This document shows, piece by piece, positions 1 to 8,397 of a stretch of DNA of 64,000 bases. The translations under genes and the position numbers were made by a program. Under the pieces are notes generated by a model. That model ran no database searches. It worked only from the letters and a program-made list of their open reading frames with translations, and was not told where the DNA came from. Position 1 is the stretch's first letter. Every line of letters begins with the position of its first letter. Source of the stretch: Zobellia laminariae (GTDB lineage: Bacteria; Bacteroidota; Bacteroidia; Flavobacteriales; Flavobacteriaceae); contig NZ_RCNS01000004.1 of the NCBI RefSeq assembly GCF_009725995.1, positions 496,001 to 560,000 of the forward strand. The letters run 5' to 3'.

Positions 1-2
1 AT

Positions 3-449
3 AGTGCTGAGGTTCAGTTACTAGAGGTGCTTCCGGATATTGTGGAACACGCCAACGATAAGCTATTGAAACAAGCGATTGAAAATCACTGGGAAGAAAC
101 AAAAGAGCAAAAGGATAGAATTGAAAGTATTTGCCAGGAATTGAATATTACGCCATCTGGCGAAACCTGTCAGGCCATGAAAGGGCTCATAAAAGAAACA
201 AAACATTTTATAGAAGAGGTAGAAGATGATGAAGTGATGGATGTAGGTCTTATTGCAGAAATACAGCGTGTACAGCATTATGAAATTTCCGGTTACGGTA
301 GTGCGGTTCGTTTTGCAAAAGAATTAGGATATAGACAAATAGCAAAAACCTTACAGGAAACTCTTAATGAGGAATATGATGCAGATAATACGTTAGAAAA
401 ACTGGCAGAGACCCGACTGAACAAAAAAGCAATTGGGGGGAACTCCTAA
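3..449 (+). CDS. DUF892 (YciE/YciF-like) ferritin-like protein, 5' truncated by window
   Basis: This is the C-terminal 148 codons of a small helical protein. The frame is open from base 3 (SAEVQLLEVLPDIVEHAND), so the GTG at 27 is probably internal and the true start lies upstream of the window. The YDAE/QLLEVLP opening, the ETKEQ..RIE segment and the later EIQ..QHYEI..Y segment match the ferritin-like four-helix DUF892 family. These are cytoplasmic proteins linked to general stress responses; their reaction is not settled. The gene ends 4 bp from the convergent end of the next gene. Family call is firm; function is family knowledge only. Confidence 0.8.
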   Translation, partial: SAEVQLLEVLPDIVEHANDKLLKQAIENHWEETKEQKDRIESICQELNITPSGETCQAMKGLIKETKHFIEEVEDDEVMDVGLIAEIQRVQHYEISGYGSAVRFAKELGYRQIAKTLQETLNEEYDADNTLEKLAETRLNKKAIGGNS

Positions 450-453
450 TTGT

Positions 454-780
454 TTATTTAATCCCTTGGTCTGCGGAGTATAGTCTACTAAAAATTTTTC
501 TATCAATATAAAATGTGCCAAATGGAATAAAGCACGCCAAAATAACTTTCCATGTGGTGGTACGGAATCTCCAATTTTGCTCAACCCCTACGCTTAACGT
601 ATTCATTATAAAAAGCAAGAATAGGGCGCCATGTATGGGGCCAAGAGATTTGGTTAGGCTTGGGTCTAAGAAGTAATACTTCATTGGAACGGCAATGAAC
701 ACAAGAATTAGAAGGGAAATACCTTCCAAATACCCAATTATTCGTAGCCTTCCTAGTTTAGTTTTTAATAAATCTTTCAT
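454..780 (-). CDS. DUF3817 small integral membrane protein
   Basis: A 108-residue protein with about three membrane segments. The N-terminal pattern LGRLRIIGYLEGISLLIL, followed by a P-x-K-Y segment and a G-P-I-H-G motif, is characteristic of DUF3817. Function is unknown for the family. Its start lies only 2 bp after the stop of the upstream membrane gene (783-1241), so the two form an operon, and both should answer to the operator at 1272-1303. It ends almost abutting the convergent DUF892 gene. Confidence 0.75.
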   Translation of the reverse strand: MKDLLKTKLGRLRIIGYLEGISLLILVFIAVPMKYYFLDPSLTKSLGPIHGALFLLFIMNTLSVGVEQNWRFRTTTWKVILACFIPFGTFYIDRKIFSRLYSADQGIK

Positions 781-782
781 AA

Positions 783-1241
783 TTATCTAATATAAGGTCT
801 GTTTGCTAGAGGTGAAAAAGGCCAGGGTATGGCTATTACAATTATTAAAAGTGCAATAGAGAACCATACTAACATGGTCTTGAATTTTTCTTTATCAATC
901 ATTTTTCGTTTCGCCATAGAAGAACCAATGGTAAGTATTACAATGGCCGATAGCATAAGGCAACTGTGAATTGCTCCAAAAAATAGGCTGTCCATATGGT
1001 TTAGTGCTTGACTGAAATCCTTCCAGAAATACATTACTACAGGACTTTTTACATAAAGAATAATGCCTACAACTAACTGGATATGGGCAATGGTTGCAGT
1101 CCAATGTCTAACCAGGTTATCGGTCTTGGAAAAATGTAGGTTTTGAAAATAGCCTTTATAAGCCCTGAAAATGGAGTACAGGATGCTAAACAGTACAAAC
1201 CAGCGGACTAGGGAATGTAGAAATGTGAGTGTTTGATACAT
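783..1241 (-). CDS. Four-helix membrane protein, cytochrome-b-like family of Flavobacteria
   Basis: A 152-residue, very hydrophobic protein with four predicted membrane helices (about residues 8-28, 50-68, 84-108 and 122-142). Histidines sit near helix ends (H9, H46, H53 and H91), which is why similar proteins are often labelled cytochrome B; haem binding is not shown here. The C-terminus ends in a conserved-looking PWPFSPLANRPY motif. It is the first gene of a two-gene operon with the DUF3817 gene. A 32-bp palindrome lies 30 bp upstream of its ATG, inside the likely promoter, so repression by the adjacent TetR protein is likely. Substrate or electron partner is unknown. Confidence 0.6.
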   Translation of the reverse strand: MYQTLTFLHSLVRWFVLFSILYSIFRAYKGYFQNLHFSKTDNLVRHWTATIAHIQLVVGIILYVKSPVVMYFWKDFSQALNHMDSLFFGAIHSCLMLSAIVILTIGSSMAKRKMIDKEKFKTMLVWFSIALLIIVIAIPWPFSPLANRPYIR

Positions 1242-1271
1242 TAATAATGAATTGAATATTAATGCAAATAT

Positions 1272-1303
1272 AAACAGAACATACTAACTAGTATGTTCTG
1301 TTT
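1272..1303. promoter_or_regulatory. Probable TetR operator, 32-bp near-perfect palindrome
   Basis: Two 16-base arms (1272-1287 and 1288-1303) are reverse complements at 15 of 16 positions; only the central base differs. The core ATACTAACTAGTAT matches the palindrome just upstream of the TetR gene (1907-1920) at 13 of 14 bases. It lies 30 bp upstream of the ATG of the membrane operon and just past the TetR stop codon. It could also fold into a hairpin in the TetR transcript, but the core shared with the second site favours a protein-binding site. Confidence 0.75.
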
Positions 1304-1307
1304 GAAA

Positions 1308-1901
1308 TTATTGGCTAAGATTTTTTAAATATAATTTAAGTTCCTCCAAATAAAGGTGGTAGCAATCCGTACTGTTATATACTTTTCCAAAATTTCGTAT
1401 ACCCCAATAACCAGATATAACGAACAGAGCAATCTGTTTTGGGTTAACAGAATTAACTATATTACCCTTTTCTATTCCTCTTTTAATACTGTTCTCTACA
1501 GCAATTTGCCACTCTAGAATCAACGTGTTAAGTGCCTCGGAAAATTTGGAATTCCACGGTGTCATTTCTTGGGATAAATTACTTGCGGGACAACCATATT
1601 CAAGTTTCAAGAAAGGAGTATCTAGCAATAGGGTTTTAATCATCAAAAAAATATCCTCAACTGGTTTAGAGCTGTTTTGTAACGGCGCAATAAAAGCATC
1701 GTGCATGTTAGGTTTTACAATTTCTTTAATAATTGCAATGCCCATTGCATCCTTAGTTTTAAAGTGATAATAGAATGCTCCTTTTGTTACTTGGGTGGTG
1801 GCTATAATTTCATCAATACTGGTTGCTTGATAGCCTTTTTTATAGATTAAATCGAAGGCTTTTTCAAGAATAGTATGCCGGGTATTGGATGCTTTTGTCA
1901 T
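1308..1901 (-). CDS. TetR/AcrR family transcriptional repressor
   Basis: A 197-residue regulator. The N-terminal 50 residues are a typical TetR helix-turn-helix (ILEKAFDLIYKKGYQATSID, then TKGAFYYHFKTKDA). The C-terminal helical domain should bind an effector that I cannot predict; it contains C113 and C177. The start at 1901 is fixed by the conserved N-terminal helix and lies 5 bp from a 14-bp palindrome. That palindrome is repeated in the 32-bp site upstream of the neighbouring membrane operon. This implies autoregulation plus control of the two membrane genes. Confidence 0.9.
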   Translation of the reverse strand: MTKASNTRHTILEKAFDLIYKKGYQATSIDEIIATTQVTKGAFYYHFKTKDAMGIAIIKEIVKPNMHDAFIAPLQNSSKPVEDIFLMIKTLLLDTPFLKLEYGCPASNLSQEMTPWNSKFSEALNTLILEWQIAVENSIKRGIEKGNIVNSVNPKQIALFVISGYWGIRNFGKVYNSTDCYHLYLEELKLYLKNLSQ

Positions 1902-1906
1902 AAAAG

Positions 1907-1920
1907 ATACTAATTAGTAT
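1907..1920. promoter_or_regulatory. Probable TetR autoregulatory operator
   Basis: ATACTAATTAGTAT is a perfect 14-bp palindrome immediately upstream of the TetR start codon. It differs at a single position from the core of the site at 1272-1303. Confidence 0.7.
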
Positions 1921-2025
1921 GATGTGCAAAGTACTGAAAAAAATAGTAATGAGTAAGACCTATATAAATTGAAAGAGCAATCTATTAATTTCTTTATTTG
2001 AACAAACTACCTTGTTTTTTATGCA

Positions 2026-2054
2026 CAAAAAAACCGGCACTAAAAGTGCCGGTT
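2026..2054 (-). terminator. Intrinsic terminator of the AraC gene
   Basis: A perfect 10-bp stem (2032-2041 with 2045-2054, core CCGGCACT) closes a 3-base loop. On the minus strand it is followed by a run of seven T. It lies 35 bp past the stop of the AraC gene. Confidence 0.9.
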
Positions 2055-2088
2055 ACCATTAACAACCAAACTATTCTAACCAATTATC

Positions 2089-3117
2089 TTATAGAGACGC
2101 AGCAACCATATTTTGCTTGTCTTTATACTGCTTTGGGCTGCAGTTATATTTGTTTCTGAATATTTTTGAGAAATAGCTACGGCTAGTAAAACCAATGCTG
2201 TAAACTACCTCTGAAATGTTCAAATCTGTATTTTTAATAAGTTCTTCGGCTTTTAGAATACGTACTTCTCTAATGTAATCTGTAACCGTGGTACCGTGCA
2301 TTAATTTAAAACCTTCTTGTAATTTGTTAGGAGATAATCCCGATTTGCGACAAAGCTCTGAAATAGATAATTGTCTTTCCGGATAATTGTTCACGAAATC
2401 TGAAATCTCTCTTACTGATTCCATTTCTCTCATATTTAAGCTACCTGTTTGGTTTTCTTGGTTCTTAAGGTCATCTGTATGCTGTTGTACCTCTAGAGCC
2501 AAAATCATATGCACCAAACCTTCAATCAATAAACTTCTAACAATACCCTGTTGCTTAATAGCTTTAAGTTGACTGATTTGATCAGCAATTTTTAAGTTAT
2601 ATGAGCCAATATATATACTGTTCTCTGCAGGCTTACCATTTAATATAAGTTCTTGCAATCTGTAGTTTAATCCGTTTTTCTTAGAAGTATCTCCGTGAGC
2701 TACGGTTCTAACCACAATTAATGATGTTTTAACACGTACATCTTTCTGGAAGTAAAGAACGTTGTCAGAATTGCTAGCATTAGTTAAAATACCTGTCTGA
2801 AAGTTCTCCAAAACATTCTTTTCTGTTTCATTATCAAAGCTGTGTGCAATTCTACCAGCTGAGCAATATGCAAAACAAATAGGAGCGTTTTCTTCAGAAC
2901 CTGTTTTTAAGGTGAAGTCTTCGTTAAACTCCATATCAAATTCTAAATAAGAAATACCACCTTTAAAAGTTATTCCTCTTATATGACCTCGGCCTAATTC
3001 ATTATCAAGAGTTAAAATATGCTCTTTTACATTTACTGAAAGTGAACCACCAAAATTTTGGTGAAGTTGTTGGAACATATTTTTAATAGCTGCAGATGAT
3101 AGTGTGATAGTTTTCAT
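2089..3117 (-). CDS. AraC family transcriptional regulator
   Basis: A 342-residue regulator with an N-terminal sensing region of about 230 residues of unknown ligand. The C-terminal AraC double helix-turn-helix spans about residues 238-335 (ISELCRKSGLSPNKLQEGF, then ISEVVYSIGFTSRSYFSKIF, then the family-typical CSPKQYKDK). Overall layout resembles PchR-like regulators with a weakly conserved N-terminus. A small gene of unknown function lies 43 bp upstream on the same strand, and a strong terminator closes the unit. No target is obvious in the window. Confidence 0.88.
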   Translation of the reverse strand: MKTITLSSAAIKNMFQQLHQNFGGSLSVNVKEHILTLDNELGRGHIRGITFKGGISYLEFDMEFNEDFTLKTGSEENAPICFAYCSAGRIAHSFDNETEKNVLENFQTGILTNASNSDNVLYFQKDVRVKTSLIVVRTVAHGDTSKKNGLNYRLQELILNGKPAENSIYIGSYNLKIADQISQLKAIKQQGIVRSLLIEGLVHMILALEVQQHTDDLKNQENQTGSLNMREMESVREISDFVNNYPERQLSISELCRKSGLSPNKLQEGFKLMHGTTVTDYIREVRILKAEELIKNTDLNISEVVYSIGFTSRSYFSKIFRNKYNCSPKQYKDKQNMVAASL

Positions 3118-3160
3118 AGTGTGTTTTTTAAGGTTGTTAATTTCTTTTGACTGAAATTGA

Positions 3161-3307
3161 TTATCTTTTTAATGGTTGCGGATTAGCATTATTCATTTCC
3201 ATTATAAAGCTCTCTGGTGTTGCGTCATTATTAGAATACTCATGAATTGGTCTTACACGACCGACTCTTGCCAGTTGCTCAGATACTTGTTCAATTAAAT
3301 TTTTCAT
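3161..3307 (-). CDS. Small hypothetical protein (48 aa)
   Basis: A 48-codon frame starting MKNLIEQVSEQLARVGRVRP, with no signal peptide or membrane segment. A longer in-frame start at 3358 exists, but the helical MKNLIEQ start is more plausible. It sits 43 bp upstream of the AraC gene on the same strand and may be co-transcribed. I do not recognise a family. The composition is protein-like (a charged, amphipathic first half), which is the main support. Confidence 0.45.
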   Translation of the reverse strand: MKNLIEQVSEQLARVGRVRPIHEYSNNDATPESFIMEMNNANPQPLKR

Positions 3308-3526
3308 AGACACCAGGTTTATTATTTGTTCTGGTACAAAGATCGTGGGGGAGTCCACTTTTCGTGTTACACAATTATGGCTTTGTGTTATAGAATTGTC
3401 GCTTTAAGCGCAAAAAGGCGTTAAAATGTCCTAAAATCCAGCATTTTAGACGTATTTCTCTAAACCACGAACCTGTGTAAACAGTTGTGGATTACTATAA
3501 AAGGAGATAGTATGGGAAAGTTGGAA

Positions 3527-6523
3527 CTAGGCGGGTAAGTAGAAAATGAATGCAGAACCTTTGCCCAATTCACTTGTAGCGTAAATAAACCCGTGATGGT
3601 TCTCAACTATTTTTTTGCAAATGGCAAGACCAATGCCTGTGCCCGAATATTCTGATTTTTGGTGCAACCTTTGAAACACCTCAAATATTTTATCTGAGTG
3701 TTCCGTAGAGAAACCAATACCATTATCTATAATGGTAATCTTGTAATAGTTATTTGCCGTCTTAAAGAAGTTTTCCGGAATTTGCTTGGAATGCACTTTC
3801 TCTGCCTGAATGGTAATGGATGGTTTTACATCTGCTACCTTATATTTAAGAGCATTAGATATAAGGTTGTTCAATAGCTGCTCTAATTGATAAGACACGC
3901 CTCCTAGTCTAGGAAGATCTTCACTCTTAATGATAGCGCCGGTATTTTCAATAGTGGAGGAGAGGTCTTCCTTTACCTTTTCTAGTACTTCGTTCAAATC
4001 TATAAGTTCAAAATCTTCATGTTTTGAATCTATTCTAGAATAGGTCAATAAGTTCATAACCAAAGACTGCATACGAGAGGCGGCGTTAACCACCTTCTTA
4101 AAGTAGACACGACCTTTGTCCGATAAATTGTCTATTTCCGTACTTTCTATACGGGAAATAAACATCTGGGTTTTTCTAAGCGGCTCCTGCAAATCATGGC
4201 TAGCCACTCTATTAAAAGATTCTAATTCTGCATTGCTATGCTGTAACTCCATATTACTGGCGCGTAATTTTTCTTCTGCAGCAATGCTTAATGAGATATC
4301 TTGGGCAACTCCAGACATGATTTGTCTGTTGTCTTTATGAATAAACTGGCCGTTTACCTTTAGGTGTTTAATTTCTCCACTTTTGCTTATAACACGGTAG
4401 CGGTGTTCTTCTACAATTAGGTCTTTCGTAGATTTTTGAATGCTATGCTCATACGTTTTTAGATCCTCAGGATGCACAAATTCTGCAAATTGCTCTAATG
4501 ACGCTTCAAATCCTTTAGGTTCATAACCCAACATTCGGTAAAAATTATCCGAAATTTCAATTTCATCGGTACCCACATACCATACAAAGCTCCCTATTTT
4601 TGCAATTCTTTCGGCATCGGTTAGAATAGAGTTTTGAATAGATAGTTCTTGGTTGAGTTGTATAACACGATCTGAGTTTTGTTTTTCTTCGGTAACATCC
4701 ACAATTACACCTACCGAAGCTTTTCTGCCATGACGAATAAGTGCACGACCATTAAGCTCTATGTGTTTTACATCTCCTTGCTTGGTAACGATACGGTATC
4801 CGGATACTTTGGATTTTCCATGTTCAACCGTTTCTTCTCCTAAGCGGTCATAGGTTGCTAAATCATCTGGATGAACAAATTTGCGATAACTATCAAAAGT
4901 TACCACAAACGAGTTAGGTTCATATCCTAAAATGCGATAGAAATTATCTGAAATTGTAGCCTCTCCATTATCTAAATACCAAATGTAACTTCCTATATTC
5001 GCTACATTTTCAGCGTCTGCAAAAATTGAATTTTGAGTTTCTAACTGCGTGTTTAGCTGTGTTAGTTGATTTGTTTTTTCTTTTTCCTCAGTAATTTCTC
5101 TTGTAGTAAGTGTTATGCCATCTCCTAATTTAATGGCCCGGGCACTAAACCATTTTTCATTATTATCTATAGCAGTATAGGGAACTTCATACGAGGTTGG
5201 CTCTCCGGTATCAACCACATTTTTTAAGTAACCAAAAATTTCGGATTCAAACACGGTTGGAAAAATTTCAGAAATATTCTTGTTGGTAATTTCCTCCGGT
5301 AAATCTCCGGTAATTGGAGAAATCTTATCGTTAATAAATAGAATTTTAAAGTCTACAATTTTACCACTGTTATCCCTGATACTCTCAAAGTTCATGACTA
5401 CATGGGGTATACTTCTAAAAATGTTATTCAGAAAAGCACGGTTGTCCAACAGTTTTAGGTTTTGCTGTTCTAAACGTTGGTTGAGTAACAATTGCTCTTC
5501 TTTGGCTTTTTCTTCTGCGGTAGAGTTACGAGCGGTTACCATAATTCCTTCCGCTAATGGTGTCAATAATGATTTAAACCACAGTTTCTCTCCTTTCGCG
5601 AAAATTTCTCTGTCTAAGGTAATTTTTTTCTTTTGTTGAAAGCACTCAACTAGTTTTTGAAATTCGCCGTTGAGCATTAAAAAGGGAAAGACCTTAGATA
5701 TAGGTTTACCCATAATTTCGTTAGGGTCAAGGCCCAGATAAGAGCGGTTGCATTCATTTGCAAAAATGATTTCAAAATCTATGATTTCCTTTTGTTTATC
5801 ATAAATAGGCTCGTAATAGTTAATGATGTTATCTGTGGTGGCGAGTACACTTCTAAGAAAATTTTCTGATTGGCGAATGCGTAACTTGTTCCTATATATT
5901 TTTAGAAAAGCCAGTATAAAAACAATAAGGGCAAAGAATGCCAAAAGCAAGGAAGTAAACGGAGCTAAATATTTGTTGGCATCATACTCTTCTCTTGTTT
6001 TTTTGATAGAGAGGCGCTCCTCGGCCAGCATTTGATTTCTTATGTTCCTAATGCGGTATAATGTAAAGTCAATGTCACTTTTTTTAGCTTTTTCGGACTC
6101 ATTTACACTGCTGAGTGGCTCGTTGGGATGTTCCGCCAAAGCTTGAAGTTCATTATGCAAGGTATCCAAAAGTGCTTCCATGGGAGCTAAACGAATCTGC
6201 TGAGATGCATTCCCTTGGGTTAGGTCTTCAAGTGTCTTTAGAATAGTTTCACCATCTTTTACATAATCATCAAATACGGTGTTATTCTCTTCTTTATTTT
6301 GGATTTGCGCTCTAAATTCTTCGGATTCAGCTAGAGTAGAGTGGGTAGAAAGTTCGCTAATGGCATTATTTACTTGTAAGGTGTGCGCCACTTTTTCTGC
6401 TAGATTTTGCATTCGCATAATCTGATAATATGCCATGCTAGCCGTAAACAGAATAATTACAAAAGCAACGAACAGTAAAGCTATGTAGGTCTTGGAAGAA
6501 GAATATATTCGTTTGAAGTCCAT
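3527..6523 (-). CDS. Multi-PAS membrane sensor histidine kinase
   Basis: A 998-residue kinase. Membrane segments at about residues 12-32 and 190-210 flank an extracytoplasmic, largely helical sensor region. About four PAS-type domains follow (roughly 220-340, 365-480, 500-620 and 635-755), the last two with PAC-like tails. The HisKA domain carries the phospho-acceptor H776 in SHDLQEPLRK. The ATPase domain shows the N-box (NNLISNALKY), G1 (DNGIGF, D933) and G2 (GTGIGLAI) motifs, so the kinase should be active. It begins 5 bp after the stop of a receiver-only response regulator, which itself follows a short AraC regulator. The three genes are one operon and probably one signalling pathway. Stimulus unknown. 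Confidence 0.93.
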   Translation of the reverse strand: MDFKRIYSSSKTYIALLFVAFVIILFTASMAYYQIMRMQNLAEKVAHTLQVNNAISELSTHSTLAESEEFRAQIQNKEENNTVFDDYVKDGETILKTLEDLTQGNASQQIRLAPMEALLDTLHNELQALAEHPNEPLSSVNESEKAKKSDIDFTLYRIRNIRNQMLAEERLSIKKTREEYDANKYLAPFTSLLLAFFALIVFILAFLKIYRNKLRIRQSENFLRSVLATTDNIINYYEPIYDKQKEIIDFEIIFANECNRSYLGLDPNEIMGKPISKVFPFLMLNGEFQKLVECFQQKKKITLDREIFAKGEKLWFKSLLTPLAEGIMVTARNSTAEEKAKEEQLLLNQRLEQQNLKLLDNRAFLNNIFRSIPHVVMNFESIRDNSGKIVDFKILFINDKISPITGDLPEEITNKNISEIFPTVFESEIFGYLKNVVDTGEPTSYEVPYTAIDNNEKWFSARAIKLGDGITLTTREITEEKEKTNQLTQLNTQLETQNSIFADAENVANIGSYIWYLDNGEATISDNFYRILGYEPNSFVVTFDSYRKFVHPDDLATYDRLGEETVEHGKSKVSGYRIVTKQGDVKHIELNGRALIRHGRKASVGVIVDVTEEKQNSDRVIQLNQELSIQNSILTDAERIAKIGSFVWYVGTDEIEISDNFYRMLGYEPKGFEASLEQFAEFVHPEDLKTYEHSIQKSTKDLIVEEHRYRVISKSGEIKHLKVNGQFIHKDNRQIMSGVAQDISLSIAAEEKLRASNMELQHSNAELESFNRVASHDLQEPLRKTQMFISRIESTEIDNLSDKGRVYFKKVVNAASRMQSLVMNLLTYSRIDSKHEDFELIDLNEVLEKVKEDLSSTIENTGAIIKSEDLPRLGGVSYQLEQLLNNLISNALKYKVADVKPSITIQAEKVHSKQIPENFFKTANNYYKITIIDNGIGFSTEHSDKIFEVFQRLHQKSEYSGTGIGLAICKKIVENHHGFIYATSELGKGSAFIFYLPA

Positions 6524-6528
6524 AAGCT

Positions 6529-6975
6529 CTATATGCGAAATAGAAAGGTATCCTTATTAAGATTAGACGTGTGGTACTGCCAATTTAACTGTAGTACTCG
6601 TTCTACGGAAGCTTGCAATTTAACAAAGTTATTGGGCTTATTTAGATAAATGTTTGCCCCATTTAGAAAAGTCTCCTCCACATCTTTTTCTGATGATGAC
6701 GTAGAATAAATGGCAATACAAAGATCTTTTAGATCCGGATTCTGCCGTATTTCTTTCAAACATTGCATACCATTTTTTATAGGCATGTTTAAATCTAGAA
6801 AAATAAGATTGGGTAAGACTATATTGGGTAAGGTTAGATAGTCCATCAATTCCTGCCCATGCTTAAAAAGTGATAATTTAGTTCTAATACCTATTTCATC
6901 AATAGCCTCACTAAAAAGCATTCTGTCATCTTCATCATCATCTGCCAAAGCAATGTTTAGTAGTTTGGTATCCAT
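6529..6975 (-). CDS. Receiver-only (CheY-like) response regulator
   Basis: A 148-residue single REC domain with no output domain. The acidic pocket DDDEDD is at residues 12-17, the phospho-acceptor is D61 (FLDLNMP), followed by the YSTSSS switch region and a lysine in LNKP. Receiver proteins of this Rcp1-like type usually serve large PAS kinases, which fits its position 5 bp upstream of one. It follows the AraC gene by 9 bp. With no DNA-binding domain, it may pass phosphate onward or modulate the kinase or another partner. Confidence 0.9.
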   Translation of the reverse strand: MDTKLLNIALADDDEDDRMLFSEAIDEIGIRTKLSLFKHGQELMDYLTLPNIVLPNLIFLDLNMPIKNGMQCLKEIRQNPDLKDLCIAIYSTSSSEKDVEETFLNGANIYLNKPNNFVKLQASVERVLQLNWQYHTSNLNKDTFLFRI

Positions 6976-6984
6976 AAGTATATA

Positions 6985-7548
6985 TTACGTTTTGGGGTTA
7001 ACGGTATGTTTAATTTTTTTGCTCATGATTCGCTGAAAACTACTTGGAGTAAGGCCAGTGGTTTTTTTAAATTGTCCGGACAAATGGGCAACACTACTAT
7101 AATTAAGTTTAAAAGCAATTTCTGTAAGCGTAAGGTCCGTATTACAGATCAGCTCTTTTGCTAAGTCCACTTTACGTAAAATAATATAATTTTCAATAGA
7201 GGTATATGTACTTTCTGAAAAAACAGAAGAAAGGTGTGCATATGAATAATGCAGGGTATCGGACAAATATGTCGAAACCTTTATTGACTTTAAATCTTTG
7301 TCTTTTAGAAGTTCATCAATAGCACTTTTTATACGCTCTACCAGGGTGATTTTTTGACCATCAAGAATTTCAATTCCATATCTCTTTAAAGAAGTAGTAA
7401 GAGAATTTCGCTGCTCGTCAGATAGACCGCCCTTAATTTTCACCTCACCCAAACTTCCTAAAGAATATGTTACATCAAAAGCATCAAGATGTTCCTTTAA
7501 CAAGGTCTTGCAGGCTAAGTCAAAATCATATTTTACAAAAAAAGTCAT
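6985..7548 (-). CDS. Short AraC regulator with N-terminal HMA-like domain
   Basis: A 187-residue protein. The N-terminal 60-70 residues (CKTLLKEHLDAFDVTYSLGS, then GEVKIKGGLSDEQRNSLTTS) fit the small ferredoxin-like fold found in Bacteroidota AraC proteins of this length. The C-terminal AraC HTH (about 95-180) contains LTEIAFKLNYSSVAHLSGQF and TGLTPSSF. It is the first gene of an operon with a receiver protein and a PAS kinase. The arrangement suggests it is the transcriptional output, but how phosphate or signal reaches a protein without a REC domain is not visible. Confidence 0.85.
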   Translation of the reverse strand: MTFFVKYDFDLACKTLLKEHLDAFDVTYSLGSLGEVKIKGGLSDEQRNSLTTSLKRYGIEILDGQKITLVERIKSAIDELLKDKDLKSIKVSTYLSDTLHYSYAHLSSVFSESTYTSIENYIILRKVDLAKELICNTDLTLTEIAFKLNYSSVAHLSGQFKKTTGLTPSSFQRIMSKKIKHTVNPKT

Positions 7549-7850
7549 GCTAGAGATTACAGTATAAGTTAGCTATTTTTCAGTATACGAAAGATATGCA
7601 CTTTATTTTAAAAAATTAAGGTATAAAACCTACTTGCAAACTAATGGCCGAACATTATACGTTTTTTTTGTTCAGTTTGGTTTTTAATTGATGGAAGAAA
7701 CTTAAAACGGAGAAATAGAATTTACTTCATTAGATTGATAAAAAGGTTGTTTGATTTGGTCTATTCAACGATAGGCCTTAGTGAGTACAAAAAAAGATTG
7801 GGCGATTCCCGAAGGAAACGCCCAATCTTACAATCAACCAAACTTTAATC
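7549..7850. other. Intergenic region, no gene seen
   Basis: A 302-bp AT-rich stretch. It must hold the promoter of the AraC/receiver/kinase operon at its low-coordinate side and carries the terminator of the small acidic lipoprotein at its end. No conserved frame was found. Confidence 0.6.
7791..7829 (-). terminator. Intrinsic terminator of the acidic lipoprotein gene
   Basis: An 11-bp stem (7794-7804 with 7819-7829, core GATTGGGCG) has a 14-base loop that can pair further. On the minus strand it is followed by a T-run. It lies about 20 bp past the stop codon at 7851. Confidence 0.88.
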
Positions 7851-8042
7851 TTAATTGTCATCTACGGCATCTTCAATACCGTCCTCAACGTCTTCGGCGC
7901 CTTCTTCTATGGCATCTCCGGTATCGTCAATTGCGTCTTCTATTTTGTCTCCAGTAGACTTTGCTTCATCTCTACAACTTGTTAGTGTAGATACAGATGC
8001 GGTCATTAAGACAAATAACATTAAATATAGTGTGCGTTTCAT
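7851..8042 (-). CDS. Small acidic lipoprotein with ED-rich heptad-like repeats
   Basis: A 63-residue protein. The signal peptide ends in a lipobox-like STLTSC, with C23 as the probable lipidated cysteine. The mature part is about 40 residues, nearly all D, E, A, I and G in a repeating D-A-I-(D/E)-(D/E) pattern, expected to form a strongly negative amphipathic helix. Similar tiny acidic lipoproteins occur near stress genes in Bacteroidota, but I know no assigned role. It has its own terminator. Downstream neighbours are regulatory; upstream lies the DUF1328 gene, 27 bp away on the same strand, so the two may be co-transcribed. Confidence 0.75.
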   Translation of the reverse strand: MKRTLYLMLFVLMTASVSTLTSCRDEAKSTGDKIEDAIDDTGDAIEEGAEDVEDGIEDAVDDN

Positions 8043-8069
8043 ATGTTTAGGGTTTTTGAGTTAATAGAT

Positions 8070-8231
8070 TTATACGGTCTTCTTTCCGGTGAATAATGAA
8101 ATCACGAAAAGGATTAGAAAAATAAAGAATAATACTTTGGCGATACTTGCAGCACCAGCTGCTATTCCACCAAATCCAAATATTGCGGCTATAATCGCCA
8201 ATATTACAAAAGTAACTGTCCAACGTAACAT
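8070..8231 (-). CDS. DUF1328 (UPF0391) small membrane protein
   Basis: A 53-residue protein that is easy to miss because of its size. It begins [20 protein letters not shown] and continues through a glycine/alanine stretch ([12 protein letters not shown]) to a second hydrophobic helix and a basic tail (GKKTV). This is the classic DUF1328 layout: two membrane helices and LRW near the N-terminus. The family is often induced by stress, with unknown molecular function. The start at 8231 and stop at 8070 give exactly the family length. It lies just upstream of the acidic lipoprotein on the same strand. Confidence 0.9.
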   Translation of the reverse strand: MLRWTVTFVILAIIAAIFGFGGIAAGAASIAKVLFFIFLILFVISLFTGKKTV

Positions 8232-8397
8232 AGTATGTAGTTTTTAGATTAGTAATTTCTAGTGTCGTACTTATCCGACTTCTATGATACAAAGATGCAG
8301 TATGTTCAGGGTTTCGATTATCGCAATAAATTTATATTTTACCTTCAAACAACAGGGGTGAGGGGTAGAATAAAGTGTGGAATGCCGCAGTAACTTA

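Noticed and set aside
8047..8292. 81-codon minus-strand frame over the DUF1328 locus
   Set aside because: It is a shadow; the other minus-strand frame encodes a full-length DUF1328 protein with a normal start and stop.
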